From contig JAHDDE010000005.1 of assembly GCA_020629515.1 (NCBI GenBank), forward strand, positions 62,001-126,000: a DNA stretch of 64,000 bases, written 5' to 3'. Every line of letters begins with the position of its first letter. Positions within the stretch are counted from its first letter, which is position 1. A model generated the notes under the pieces. It was not told the DNA's origin. It searched no databases and worked only from the letters and a program-made list of their open reading frames with translations. The stretch is from Saprospiraceae bacterium (lineage in GTDB: Bacteria; Bacteroidota; Bacteroidia; Chitinophagales; Saprospiraceae). Shown here one piece after another: positions 37,189 to 45,997 of this stretch. The translations under genes were made by a program, and so were the position numbers.

Positions 37189-37656
37189 CTATGACCAGAT
37201 AGATTTGATACTTTTTTGTCTTAATGCGACTATCCCAATGCTCACTAAAATAATGCTTAAGATAATCAGTCCCCATTCTCCAAGAGTCGGAATAGTAGAT
37301 GCAGCTAAAGCCGGCCCTATCAATAAAGAAGAAATAGATAAGCCTGCGCCATTAAGCATTTGAAGCGAAAGAGACGAACCTCCTCCGCAACTTAACATTA
37401 GATCAGAAAAAGTCCCTTCTTCTGTGAATGTATAAGTAAAAACTCCTTCATCTCCCATCACTACGATTTCAGGATCCGAAGAAATCGTCAGTTCTTGTTG
37501 CATGTCAGAACAATGAAAAGAAGTGCCCGAATCTAAAGTAAAAGTGACTTGTTGACCAGCCAATGGTGAATCTGGGCTAACAGTTACTGAAGATGCTTCT
37601 CCAGCAATCAACACAGACGTCAAACACATTACAAGGAATAGCAGTGTATATTTCAT
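37189..37656 (-). CDS. Secreted IPTL-CTERM protein
   Basis: 155 aa. A clear signal peptide ('LLFLVMCLTSVLIAG') is followed by a ~90-residue Ig-like segment with paired cysteines. The end is 'IPTLGEWGLIILSIILVSIGIVAL' followed by a basic tail. This is the IPTL-CTERM sorting signal, a tripartite motif-helix-basic tail recognised in other bacteria by exosortase-type enzymes (XrtH). It would be anchored in the membrane or processed. No exosortase is in the window. The next gene, a multi-pass membrane protein, lies 12 bases downstream. Confidence 0.85.
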   Translation of the reverse strand: MKYTLLFLVMCLTSVLIAGEASSVTVSPDSPLAGQQVTFTLDSGTSFHCSDMQQELTISSDPEIVVMGDEGVFTYTFTEEGTFSDLMLSCGGGSSLSLQMLNGAGLSISSLLIGPALAASTIPTLGEWGLIILSIILVSIGIVALRQKSIKSIWS

Positions 37657-37693
37657 GGTTTTTTTTGTGAAAATAATACTTAATTCCGTGATT

Positions 37694-38386
37694 TTAACTC
37701 ACATATTGATTGATTTTCTCTAAATCATCTTGTATTTGTCCTAACACCATATTGTACGATGCATAGAATCCATCTTTGGTAGCTTCTGCTTTAGCCATTG
37801 TCTCATTAATCTTACCTTCTATTTTAGATAGTTCATCTTTTGATTTAGCTATTTCTTGCTCAAGTTTTTTTATCTGTTCTTCTTTAGTTTTAATTGCATT
37901 GTGAAGATTTTTTATTTTAGCTTCTCTTTGATCAACCTGAGTAGATTTTTGTTTTTGAAAAGCCTCTGCAAATTTGGCCTCCTCTTTTTCTAACACTGAA
38001 ATGTATCTTTTAGCGCTTTCATTGAGCTTTTTCTTACTTAGTCCCATAGTTTGCGCCATGGCAAAGGCATTTTGATAACGCTTAGCCTCATCAGATTCTA
38101 TTTTGGATAATGACTGAAGTGATTGCTTATATTCTAAATAATCAAAACCCTCAATATTATTTTCTTCAATAGACTTTAGTAGAAGATCGACAAATTTATT
38201 ATTCGGTTTGGCTGATGCACCAGTCTTATCCAGTTGATTAATTGACCCCGTGTTACTCCCAGTTTTTTTACTTTTTGTTGAAGATATAGGAGGATTTTTT
38301 GGAGCTTTTGTTGATGGGGATGCTGGACTATTCTCCACCCCCTCTTCTATCACAAATATTGATTTCAATTTTTTAAACATACTCAT
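37694..38386 (-). CDS. Cytoplasmic coiled-coil protein, unknown function
   Basis: 230 aa with no signal peptide or transmembrane helix. The N-terminus is basic and low complexity (Ser/Thr/Pro/Lys). The middle is a helical bundle ('FDYLEYKQSLQSLSKIESDEAKRYQNAFAMAQTMG' region) and the last ~110 residues a strong coiled coil ('AKIKNLHNAIKTKEEQIKKLEQEIAKSKDEL' region). It is the first gene of the minus-strand block holding the PspA-like protein and ABC importer. A scaffold role is plausible but unproven. Confidence 0.6.
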   Translation of the reverse strand: MSMFKKLKSIFVIEEGVENSPASPSTKAPKNPPISSTKSKKTGSNTGSINQLDKTGASAKPNNKFVDLLLKSIEENNIEGFDYLEYKQSLQSLSKIESDEAKRYQNAFAMAQTMGLSKKKLNESAKRYISVLEKEEAKFAEAFQKQKSTQVDQREAKIKNLHNAIKTKEEQIKKLEQEIAKSKDELSKIEGKINETMAKAEATKDGFYASYNMVLGQIQDDLEKINQYVS

Positions 38387-38558
38387 ATTACGATCTAATT
38401 AATACTTAATAAATCTTTTAGGCTCCATAATTCTACTAAACCGTGAAAATACTATATCTACGACCTTTAAATGAAATCCTCTTTCTCATATTCTTATTTT
38501 ATTGATCTAATCTATAATATCTCTACTTTCGTTGCTGACTAATTTAAAATCATACGCT

Positions 38559-39818
38559 ATGATCTACGTAGATAATGAAATTACTCAGCTGAATAAAGTC
38601 ATCACTCATTTTCCAGATGAAGGAATATCTCGTATATCTCCTAAAAGGGCTGAAGTCTTACTATTTGACGACATCGTATTTTATCCTTTGATGCACGAGG
38701 AGTACAGAACTTTTCAAAGGATTCTTCATTTATTCGTGGGTAGTAAAAATGTCTTAGAGACTCAAGATCTTATAGAACAAGCCGTCGAATGTTGCCCTGA
38801 TGTTGAAAAAGATCTGATTGAACAAGTCATAGCATTTGAAGAGTTACCCAAGTCGTACAATAAATACTTATCCAATTTAAATGCTTCGGATCTTAGTAGA
38901 GTGCTTATTACGGGTTACCTGAAGGAAGATGACCGCATCTTATTTGACCCTATTCCTAATTACATGTTTACACGAGATATCGCAGTAACTATAAAAGATC
39001 ACATATTAATCACTAAAGCGGCTAAAGAAGCAAGGTTCAGGGAAAATTTATTAAGTAGGTTTATTTTTAACCATCATCCCGAATTCAAGCATCTTGCAGA
39101 TAATTCTAAAATTATTGATCTAAACGATATAGAACTTTTCCCTCCATCACGTCGTGCCGAAAGCGTATGTGCCGAAGGAGGAGATATAATGATGTTTTCG
39201 CCAAATCATTTGTTGATAGGATGCAGCGAAAGAACATCAGCATATGCTTTTCAGAGCATAAAAGACAAAATATTTGAATTGGATTTGGTAGAAAATGTGG
39301 TCCAGATTAACATTCCAAATGAAAGAAGCTTCATGCACATTGACACCCTATTTACTCGAGTGAATCATGATGCCATAGTCTGTTATAAACCTATTGTTTT
39401 TGATGGCGAAGGATCCAATGTAATCGTCCATAACAAAAAAGGCAAAGAGAGAATTTACTCATCTATAAAAAACTTCGTTAATGAAGAAGTGAATTCTGAC
39501 ATGAATTATATTTTCTCTGGTGATGGGCTTTCCCCTTATCAGGAGAGAGAACAATGGACTGATAGCTGCAACCTTGTATGTGTAAAACCGGGTGTAGCGA
39601 TAGGTTATGACCGCAATCTGAAAACTTTAAAGTCATTCGAAAAAGCAGGTTACAAGATTATAGACGCAGAAGACATTTTCAGACAATCTCATAGTGATAG
39701 CAATTTTATTAAAAATCTGGATCGCACCATTATCACTATACCATCAGCAGAGCTATCAAGAGCTCGAGGAGGATCACACTGTATGACATGTCCTATTAAT
39801 AGATCAAATTCCGTATAA
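38559..39818 (+). CDS. arcA: Arginine deiminase
   Basis: About 419 aa from the ATG giving 'MIYVDNEITQL'; the track start is TTG nine codons earlier. It shows the catalytic signatures of the guanidino-group hydrolases: 'FTRD', 'AEGGDIMMF', 'MHIDTLFT' and the nucleophilic Cys about 408 in 'GGSHCMTCP'. It would hydrolyse arginine to citrulline and ammonia in the cytosol. arcB and arcC are not adjacent, so the complete ATP-yielding pathway is not shown here. Its TAA is followed immediately by the next start codon. Confidence 0.87.
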   Translation: MIYVDNEITQLNKVITHFPDEGISRISPKRAEVLLFDDIVFYPLMHEEYRTFQRILHLFVGSKNVLETQDLIEQAVECCPDVEKDLIEQVIAFEELPKSYNKYLSNLNASDLSRVLITGYLKEDDRILFDPIPNYMFTRDIAVTIKDHILITKAAKEARFRENLLSRFIFNHHPEFKHLADNSKIIDLNDIELFPPSRRAESVCAEGGDIMMFSPNHLLIGCSERTSAYAFQSIKDKIFELDLVENVVQINIPNERSFMHIDTLFTRVNHDAIVCYKPIVFDGEGSNVIVHNKKGKERIYSSIKNFVNEEVNSDMNYIFSGDGLSPYQEREQWTDSCNLVCVKPGVAIGYDRNLKTLKSFEKAGYKIIDAEDIFRQSHSDSNFIKNLDRTIITIPSAELSRARGGSHCMTCPINRSNSV

Positions 39819-40226
39819 ATGGTTAAAGCAATCTTTAAAAAACGAGTGCTATATGCTGAAACAGATAAGATGGGTTTTCTTTATTATGGCCATTATGCCA
39901 TGTTATATGAAATAGGTCGAAGTGAGTTAATACGTGACTTGGGAATTTCTTACCATGATCTTGAAGAACGAATCGAGGTTATGATGCCAGTTCTAAGTCT
40001 ACAGTGTCGATACAAGTTACCAGCTAAATATGATGATCTATTAAGTATTAAGACAGAGATACGGAGCCGCCCAACAAAAATGATCACCTTCAACCATGAA
40101 GTATATAACCAAGAGAATCAATTATTAAACACGGGAGAAGTAAAACTATTTTTTGTCGATATGATAACTAATAAGAGAATATCATGTCCTGACTATCTTA
40201 ATCAAAAATTAGATTCATTCTTTTGA
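39819..40226 (+). CDS. 4HBT/YbgC-like acyl-CoA thioesterase
   Basis: 135 aa, typical hot-dog fold length. It opens 'RVLYAETDKMGFLYYGHYAMLYEIGRSE', with the Asp in 'ETDKMG' at the catalytic position, and continues with 'YKLPAKYDDLLSIKTEI'. It would hydrolyse acyl-CoA or acyl-ACP thioesters. The ATG directly abuts the arginine deiminase stop, and the end overlaps the YihY gene by 4 bases, so the three are probably one transcript. Confidence 0.88.
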   Translation: MVKAIFKKRVLYAETDKMGFLYYGHYAMLYEIGRSELIRDLGISYHDLEERIEVMMPVLSLQCRYKLPAKYDDLLSIKTEIRSRPTKMITFNHEVYNQENQLLNTGEVKLFFVDMITNKRISCPDYLNQKLDSFF

Positions 40227-41182
40227 AGTTATCAGCAAAAGAAATACAAAAACGCTTTTATAGGTGGATCGGACTAAAGAAGATCATTATTTGGTCTAAG
40301 AAATTTACGCTACCAGGATTTAGCAATGTACCTCTTTATGATATATTACTTTTTATATATCGCGAATTACAACAGGATAATTTGCCCACCAGGGCCAACT
40401 CTGTTGCCTTTAGTTTTTTTTTATCCATATTTCCATTTATCATATTCGTTCTTCCGCTTTTGAGCATTTCTCCATGGGCCGATAGCACAATTCAAGAGTT
40501 CGAATCTTCGATCGATGGTGTTTTCCCTCAGGTTGCAAAGGATTATCTAATGAACATAATTGATGGCATTAAAACTGAAGGAAACTATGGTTGGCAAAGT
40601 ACCGGTTTTATTTTATCATTGTTATTTGCCTCCTCTGGTATGCTTACTTTGATGTATGGATTTGATAAGAGTTATGATAAGAGCTTTAAGAACAGAAATT
40701 ATTTTCAAAAAAGGTTAGTTGCCCTAAATTTGACCATATTGTTTGCCTTTATCATCTTTCTTTCTGTGATATTAATCATTCTTGGCAATCAAGTTTTAGA
40801 TCTACTCATAGAAACTTTTGGATTAAATTCATTTAATTCTGCCTTGTTTATTGGGCTCAAATGGATAGTGGTTATTATGCTGTTTTATTCCGTCATAACA
40901 GTGATATATCGCTATGGCCCGTCAACATATCGACCATTGAGATGGATCAATCCAGGAGCTACATTAGCCACGTTTAGCTCCCTACTGTGCTCCATTGGCT
41001 TTTCATATTTTATCAATAACTTCTCAAACTACAATGAAATATATGGCACTATAGGAGCTCTGATAGTACTTTTATTATGGCTTCAGATCAATGCATTTAT
41101 AGTTTTAGCAGGGTTCGAACTTAATGCCAGTATCATAGTAAATAGGGACAAAGGGACCTTAATTGGGCAAAATATCACATAG
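40223..41182 (+). CDS. YihY/BrkB-family inner-membrane protein
   Basis: 319 aa, TTG start overlapping the thioesterase stop (TTGA). About six transmembrane helices with the family hallmark 'ANSVAFSFFLSIFPFIIFVLPLL' and 'YRYGPSTYRPLRWINPGATLATF'. The family is widely conserved but its molecular function is not established; the old 'ribonuclease BN' label was an error. It is the third gene of a tight cluster with arginine deiminase and the thioesterase. Confidence 0.88.
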   Translation: MKLSAKEIQKRFYRWIGLKKIIIWSKKFTLPGFSNVPLYDILLFIYRELQQDNLPTRANSVAFSFFLSIFPFIIFVLPLLSISPWADSTIQEFESSIDGVFPQVAKDYLMNIIDGIKTEGNYGWQSTGFILSLLFASSGMLTLMYGFDKSYDKSFKNRNYFQKRLVALNLTILFAFIIFLSVILIILGNQVLDLLIETFGLNSFNSALFIGLKWIVVIMLFYSVITVIYRYGPSTYRPLRWINPGATLATFSSLLCSIGFSYFINNFSNYNEIYGTIGALIVLLLWLQINAFIVLAGFELNASIIVNRDKGTLIGQNIT

Positions 41183-41312
41183 GGGTTCAATGTAAAGTAG
41201 TTGTCATAATTATACGAATACTTACATACCGTAGCCTATCTTACACAATAGGCCTTACTATTTGGCCCATAAATGGACAAATTTTTGTAATTTACTATAA
41301 AACTATATTAAC

Positions 41313-41564
41313 ATGGATTTATTATTATGGCTTTGCGTAGGAATCGTTGGAGGTGTTGCCGCAAGACGATTGATCCCTAAAATGGAAATGAACAATTCCA
41401 TATTCGCTATTTTTATTGCTATCGTAGGCTCTATTTTCGGAGGTTTTGCTGCTGCTTTAATCGGCTTCGAATCTTCTGTCGTAATTAGCAGCATCATAGC
41501 GTTGGCTGGATCATTAACGGTATTATTTTTTTACAAGCAATATCTTACTGATACGGCTCAATAA
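41313..41564 (+). CDS. GlsB/YeaQ/YmgE family small membrane protein (copy 1)
   Basis: 83 aa, three hydrophobic helices, Gly-rich. 'LLWLCVGIVGGVAARRLIP' and 'AIVGSIFGGFAAALIGF' match the YeaQ/GlsB/transglycosylase-associated family, often induced by envelope, osmotic or acid stress. Precise role unknown. A second member lies 123 bases downstream on the same strand; the two are diverged paralogues. Confidence 0.8.
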   Translation: MDLLLWLCVGIVGGVAARRLIPKMEMNNSIFAIFIAIVGSIFGGFAAALIGFESSVVISSIIALAGSLTVLFFYKQYLTDTAQ

Positions 41565-41687
41565 TCATAAAAACTTAGCTATCGAATAAACTTTTACATT
41601 TCAAACCTAACAGTATTTTATTTTTGTAGATCTTCGTATCTTGAATTGTCAATAGACAACATTATATAATAGTGCACATCAAGAAAT

Positions 41688-41942
41688 ATGGGCTTAATAA
41701 AATTTCTGTTAGTTGGATTGGTAGCAGGCTCGATAGCAAAAATGATAACACCCCAAGAAGAGAAAGGAGGATGGCTTTCCTCCTTGATCATTGGGATAAT
41801 CGGCGCATTCGTTGGTGGTTTTATCGCCAGTTTTTTTGCCTCAAGTTTTACATTATTAGGAGATCTTATTATTGCGTTCTTAGGAGCTGTCCTTGTTCTT
41901 TACGTGTATCACAAATATTTCAGTCATAAAAATCTCCTTTGA
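41688..41942 (+). CDS. GlsB/YeaQ/YmgE family small membrane protein (copy 2)
   Basis: 84 aa. '[41 protein letters not shown]'-type pattern: a Gly-rich first helix, a charged loop, and the '[10 protein letters not shown]' second helix, closer to the family consensus than copy 1. It lies just upstream of the VOC gene, with 2 bases between its stop and the ATG there, so it is probably co-transcribed with that gene. The overlapping 85-aa frame at 41672 is a shadow. Confidence 0.85.
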   Translation: MGLIKFLLVGLVAGSIAKMITPQEEKGGWLSSLIIGIIGAFVGGFIASFFASSFTLLGDLIIAFLGAVLVLYVYHKYFSHKNLL

Positions 41943-41944
41943 TC

Positions 41945-42373
41945 ATGTCTCAATTATTAACCCCTTTTCACGTGGCCATTCCTGTAGATGACGTCCAAAA
42001 GGCTCGTGATTTTTATAGAGATATATTGCTGTGTGAAGAAGGACGTTCATCAGAGCATTGGGTAGATTTTAATTTTTTTGGACATCAATTTGTTATTCAC
42101 TACAAGCCTAAAGGCCCTGAGAATAATCAACATCATAACCCCGTAGACGGTCATGAAGTCCCGGTCCCTCACTACGGCGTAGTTCTTCCTTGGGAGGAAT
42201 GGGAAAAATTGTCTAAACGACTTAGAGATCTTGAGATGGATTTTATAATTGAACCATATATTAGATTCAAAGGGGAAGTTGGAGAACAAGCAACTATGTT
42301 CTTTCTTGATCCTTGTGGGAATGCCTTAGAATTCAAAGCATTCAAAGATATATCTCAACTTTTCGCCAAATAA
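41945..42373 (+). CDS. VOC-family glyoxalase-like protein
   Basis: About 142 aa from the ATG at 41945 (the track adds two codons from a TTG). It shows '[21 protein letters not shown]' at the start and '[15 protein letters not shown]' near the end, with the metal-ligand His and Glu positions of vicinal-oxygen-chelate proteins. Substrate is unknown; members include dioxygenases and glyoxalases. The last 19 bases overlap the 3' end of folC on the other strand. Confidence 0.85.
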   Translation: MSQLLTPFHVAIPVDDVQKARDFYRDILLCEEGRSSEHWVDFNFFGHQFVIHYKPKGPENNQHHNPVDGHEVPVPHYGVVLPWEEWEKLSKRLRDLEMDFIIEPYIRFKGEVGEQATMFFLDPCGNALEFKAFKDISQLFAK

Positions 42374-43644
42374 TCCAACAGGTCGCCCACAACGAAACTA
42401 CTACCACCTATATAGATTAGGTCATTAGGATCCGCATTTTCTTTTACTATTTCATACGCTTCTCCTACACTTCCATACGTTTGACCATTACGTCCGTGAG
42501 TTAAAGCTATTGATTTCAAATTATTGACGTCTAATCCTCTGAATATATTAGGACTAACAAAATGATATTCAGCATTTATTGGCAAGCAATCAAATATTCC
42601 TTGTACATCTTTGCCCTTGACAAAACCAAGTATAAGATGCAATTTCCTGTACTTAATACTCATTAGGTGATGCATCACTGTGGCAAGAGCGTTTTTATTA
42701 TGTGCACTATCGGTAATTATTAGGGGTCTCTGATCAATGATTTGCCATCTACCCATATAGTTACTGATCTGACGATAAGAATTAATAGATTCTACTACCT
42801 GATCTATGTCCACGGCAGTTCCATGAATCTCTTCATATTTTTGTATTACTGCGAGCGCAGTAATCACATTCTTCATATAAAAAGGAGATTCATTTTTACT
42901 CAACACTTCAAGTGATATTGACCCACTGTATAATTTAATATTGTCAGAATTACTCGGCTCATAGCTCCATTTTAAAGAAGCGAATTCGATTGGACTATTG
43001 CACTCAGCTGCTTTATCAAAAAAGACTGCGTCACATTCCGATTGATATTCTCCAATTATAACTGGCGTATTTTTTTTGATTATACCAGCCTTTTCATGAG
43101 CTATTTTGTATATCGTATCCCCTAACATATCTGTATGGTCCAGACTAATATTAGTGATCACTGATATCAATGGTGCAACAATATTAGTAGAGTCTAATCT
43201 TCCTCCTAATCCAGTTTCTATCACGGCAATATCTACTCTACTCATTCGAAAGTATTCGAAAGCCATAGCTACAGTTATCTCAAAAAAAGACGGTATTATT
43301 TGGTCAATGTCATTTTTACATGATGCTACAAAGTCAACTACCTCTTGTTGTTCAATCCACTGACCGTTAACCTTAATTCTTTCTCTAAAGTCGCGGTAAT
43401 GTGGAGAAGTATATAATCCTACTTTGAGCCCAATAGTCTGCAAGTAACTACTAATCAAATGCGACACTGTCCCTTTACCATTAGTTCCAGCCACGTGAAT
43501 CACTGGATAGTCGGCATGAGGGTTATCGAGCCCCTTGCAAAGAAGCCTTATATTAGTTAAATCTTTTTTAATCGCAGATGCACCATACTTCTGATAAACG
43601 GGAAGTTGAGCGTATAAATATGAAATAGTATCGTTATAATCCAT
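42355..43644 (-). CDS. folC: Bifunctional folylpolyglutamate / dihydrofolate synthase
   Basis: 429 aa, normal length. P-loop 'GTNGKGTV' is at about 53-60, followed by '[13 protein letters not shown]', '[12 protein letters not shown]' and '[10 protein letters not shown]', then the C-terminal ligase motif 'DSAHNKNAL'. It adds glutamate to dihydropteroate and folates in the cytosol. Single gene, convergent with VOC (19-base overlap) and divergent from the lycopene cyclase. Confidence 0.95.
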   Translation of the reverse strand: MDYNDTISYLYAQLPVYQKYGASAIKKDLTNIRLLCKGLDNPHADYPVIHVAGTNGKGTVSHLISSYLQTIGLKVGLYTSPHYRDFRERIKVNGQWIEQQEVVDFVASCKNDIDQIIPSFFEITVAMAFEYFRMSRVDIAVIETGLGGRLDSTNIVAPLISVITNISLDHTDMLGDTIYKIAHEKAGIIKKNTPVIIGEYQSECDAVFFDKAAECNSPIEFASLKWSYEPSNSDNIKLYSGSISLEVLSKNESPFYMKNVITALAVIQKYEEIHGTAVDIDQVVESINSYRQISNYMGRWQIIDQRPLIITDSAHNKNALATVMHHLMSIKYRKLHLILGFVKGKDVQGIFDCLPINAEYHFVSPNIFRGLDVNNLKSIALTHGRNGQTYGSVGEAYEIVKENADPNDLIYIGGSSFVVGDLLDYLAKS

Positions 43645-43710
43645 ACTTATCTAACATTGACTTTTATATTGAATTCAAATGGATAGATGTCACAATATTA
43701 ATGATATAAT

Positions 43711-44868
43711 ATGAGCCCAAATTTGAGATATGACATAATTATTTGTGGAATGGGCTGTGCAGGACTCAGTCTCGCTGATAGATTATGTTCTGATGAGTTC
43801 TCAAACAAAAAAATATTATTAATTGACAAAGAAACGAAAACTAAGAATGATAGAACTTGGAGTTTTTGGACAGATTCAAAAACCAGATATGATCAGATCG
43901 TCTACAAAAGATGGAACCATATCAATTTTTATGGCAACAGTGATTTAGAGAGGCAAAGTATCCATCCCTATCAATATCAAATGATAAGAGGTATTGATTT
44001 TTATTCACACATCTTACAAAAAATCAGTGCACAAGATAATATTGATGTTGCATACGGTGATATCCAAATAATCGAACAGAAAGAGAATTTATGTTATATC
44101 AAAACTGAGGCGCACGAATATGTTAGTTCAATAGTTTTTTCAAGCATCGTGAGGGAATATCCAGAGCAAGATCATCTTTTTGTCTGGCAACACTTCAAAG
44201 GTTGGCGGATAAAAATAGACAAGGATATATTTGACCGAGATACAGCCACTTTTATGGATTTCAGAATAGAGCAAAAGGAAGAAACTCGGTTTATATATGT
44301 TTTGCCATTTAGTAAAGATGAAGCTCTAATAGAAGCCACTATTTTTTCAAAAAAAATAAGTACTCAACATGTCTATGATGAAATGCTTAAGGATTATTGC
44401 CAAAATTATCTTTGTTTAGATAAATATGACATTGTCGAAGAAGAAGTAGGGGCTATTCCCATGACCACAACACCGATTAATAGAGCAACTTCTTCTAATC
44501 TAATTATTCCCGTAGGTACATTAAATGATACTGTTAAACCATCTTCCGGTTATGCATTCATCCGTATTCAAGAAGAAGCGGATCTAATAATAGATCAACT
44601 TCGAAATGATCAAGTGAAAAAAATATCTAAAAAATCCAAATATATTTGGTACGATAGAACCCTTTTAGATGTCATCATTAGTCAGCGAGAGGAGGCTAAA
44701 AACATTTTTTCGATCATGTTCGAAAGAAATAAAGCACCGGATATTTTCAACTTCCTAAATGAGAAATCATCATTGCGTCAAGAAATAGGCATATTTTGGA
44801 CTTTGCCATTTTTATCCTTTCTAAAAGCGTTTCTTAAAGTAAATGTCTTTGGTTTAACAAAAAAGTAA
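43711..44868 (+). CDS. crtY: Lycopene cyclase (CrtY-type flavoprotein)
   Basis: 385 aa. N-terminal Rossmann motif 'IIICGMGCAGLSLADRL', then 'LIDKETKTKNDRTWSFW', the signature of CrtY/CrtL cyclases, and further 'GAIPMTTTP' and 'SSGYAFIRIQ'. It converts the linear ends of lycopene into beta rings at the membrane. It implies a carotenoid pathway, but no crtB, crtI or crtZ is in the window. Alternative: another lycopene-cyclase-like oxidoreductase, less likely. Confidence 0.87.
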   Translation: MSPNLRYDIIICGMGCAGLSLADRLCSDEFSNKKILLIDKETKTKNDRTWSFWTDSKTRYDQIVYKRWNHINFYGNSDLERQSIHPYQYQMIRGIDFYSHILQKISAQDNIDVAYGDIQIIEQKENLCYIKTEAHEYVSSIVFSSIVREYPEQDHLFVWQHFKGWRIKIDKDIFDRDTATFMDFRIEQKEETRFIYVLPFSKDEALIEATIFSKKISTQHVYDEMLKDYCQNYLCLDKYDIVEEEVGAIPMTTTPINRATSSNLIIPVGTLNDTVKPSSGYAFIRIQEEADLIIDQLRNDQVKKISKKSKYIWYDRTLLDVIISQREEAKNIFSIMFERNKAPDIFNFLNEKSSLRQEIGIFWTLPFLSFLKAFLKVNVFGLTKK

Positions 44869-44974
44869 GTTGATTCTAACAATTATTATGAACTAAGAAT
44901 GGCACCATATTCGTTAATAACAATAGGATAGTCCGAGTACTGGACTCGCATAATTTAAAAAGAATAAAATAATC

Positions 44975-45493
44975 ATGTCACTATTAACAGCAATAATATT
45001 TAGTTTTTTGACTATTACGTCTCCTTCCGACAGTGATACCATCGCAGAGGAGATCAAATGGTATACTTGGGAGGAAGCTTATGAAATGAATAAGACTGAG
45101 CCTAAAAAAGTTTTTATTGATTTATATACTAATTGGTGCGGATGGTGTAAAAAAATGGATGCTACAACTTTCAAAAATCCAGAAGTGGTGAAATACCTAA
45201 ATGAAAACTTTTATCCTGTTAAGTTTAACGCTGAACAAAAAGAAAAGATCGTTTTCAATGAGAAGGAATTCGAATACGTCCAGTCTGGTCGCAGAGGAGT
45301 TCATCAATTAGCCTATGCCTTATTGGATGGACGCTTGGGCTATCCTGCATTTGTCATGCTGGATGAAACATTTGCAAGAATAATGATTTCACCAGGCTTC
45401 AAACAAGAAGCTCAGTTGCTCAAAGAATTATCCTTTGCTAACGAAGAGAAGTATAAGGTGATGTCTTGGGAAGATTTTAACAAGGCTGAATAA
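44975..45493 (+). CDS. Periplasmic thioredoxin-fold protein (paralogue of 6580-7086)
   Basis: 172 aa. A hydrophobic N-terminus without a lipobox cysteine suggests a cleaved signal peptide. The redox motif is C55-G-W-C58 in 'YTNWCGWCKKMD'. The blocks 'NPEVVKYLNENF', 'VKFNAEQ' and 'SGRRGVHQLA' match the lipoprotein paralogue nearly word for word. It would reduce or exchange disulfides in the periplasm. It lies before a strong terminator and opposite msrB, which also handles oxidative damage. Confidence 0.82.
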   Translation: MSLLTAIIFSFLTITSPSDSDTIAEEIKWYTWEEAYEMNKTEPKKVFIDLYTNWCGWCKKMDATTFKNPEVVKYLNENFYPVKFNAEQKEKIVFNEKEFEYVQSGRRGVHQLAYALLDGRLGYPAFVMLDETFARIMISPGFKQEAQLLKELSFANEEKYKVMSWEDFNKAE

Positions 45494-45515
45494 TAAAAAA
45501 TCAGAACAAAAAGTT

Positions 45516-45548
45516 AAGGCTCAATCTTTAAAAGATTGAGCCTTTTTT
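45516..45548 (+). terminator. Rho-independent terminator between thioredoxin and msrB
   Basis: A perfect 13-base stem 'AAGGCTCAATCTT' / 'AAGATTGAGCCTT' with a 3-base loop, followed by T-rich sequence. On the other strand it is also followed by T-rich sequence, so it may stop both convergent transcripts. Confidence 0.85.
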
Positions 45549-45557
45549 AATGCCTTT

Positions 45558-45932
45558 TCATGATGGCTTAAACTTCAGTGACACACTATTAACGCAGTGC
45601 CTTATATTCTTATCTGTAAATCGCTCTCCTTCAAATACATGACCCAAATGCCCCTCACAATTGGCACACACAATTTCTATTCGCCTTCCATCAGCATCTG
45701 GCAACCTCTTTACGGCCCCTTTTATCTCATCATCGAAACTAGGCCAGCCACAACCTGAAGAAAATTTATCCTGGGACTTATATAATGGTTCGTCGCATCT
45801 CCTGCACAAATACACTCCTTGAGCCTTATGATTGTTGTATTCTCCTGAGAAAGGCATCTCTGTACCTTTATAAACTATAATCCTTTCCTCCTCAGTAGTT
45901 AGTTTATTGAATGTGTTTTTCCGGCTTTCCAT
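45558..45932 (-). CDS. msrB: Peptide-methionine (R)-S-oxide reductase MsrB
   Basis: 124 aa. Zinc-binding pairs C43/C46 ('CRRC') and C89/C92 ('CANC'), 'SGCGWPSFD', 'GHLGHVF' and the catalytic Cys about 113 in '[11 protein letters not shown]'. It reduces the R form of methionine sulfoxide. No signal peptide, so cytosolic. Single gene. Confidence 0.95.
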   Translation of the reverse strand: MESRKNTFNKLTTEEERIIVYKGTEMPFSGEYNNHKAQGVYLCRRCDEPLYKSQDKFSSGCGWPSFDDEIKGAVKRLPDADGRRIEIVCANCEGHLGHVFEGERFTDKNIRHCVNSVSLKFKPS

Positions 45933-45997
45933 TTATCTCAAAACCTTTTGAGGCATTGTTTAATAAATGTAAGAATAACCTTAAACAAAAACAAGTA

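Noticed and set aside
41672-41929. 85-aa plus-strand ORF overlapping the second YeaQ gene
   Set aside because: Out-of-frame shadow; the YeaQ frame has the recognisable glycine-rich helices.
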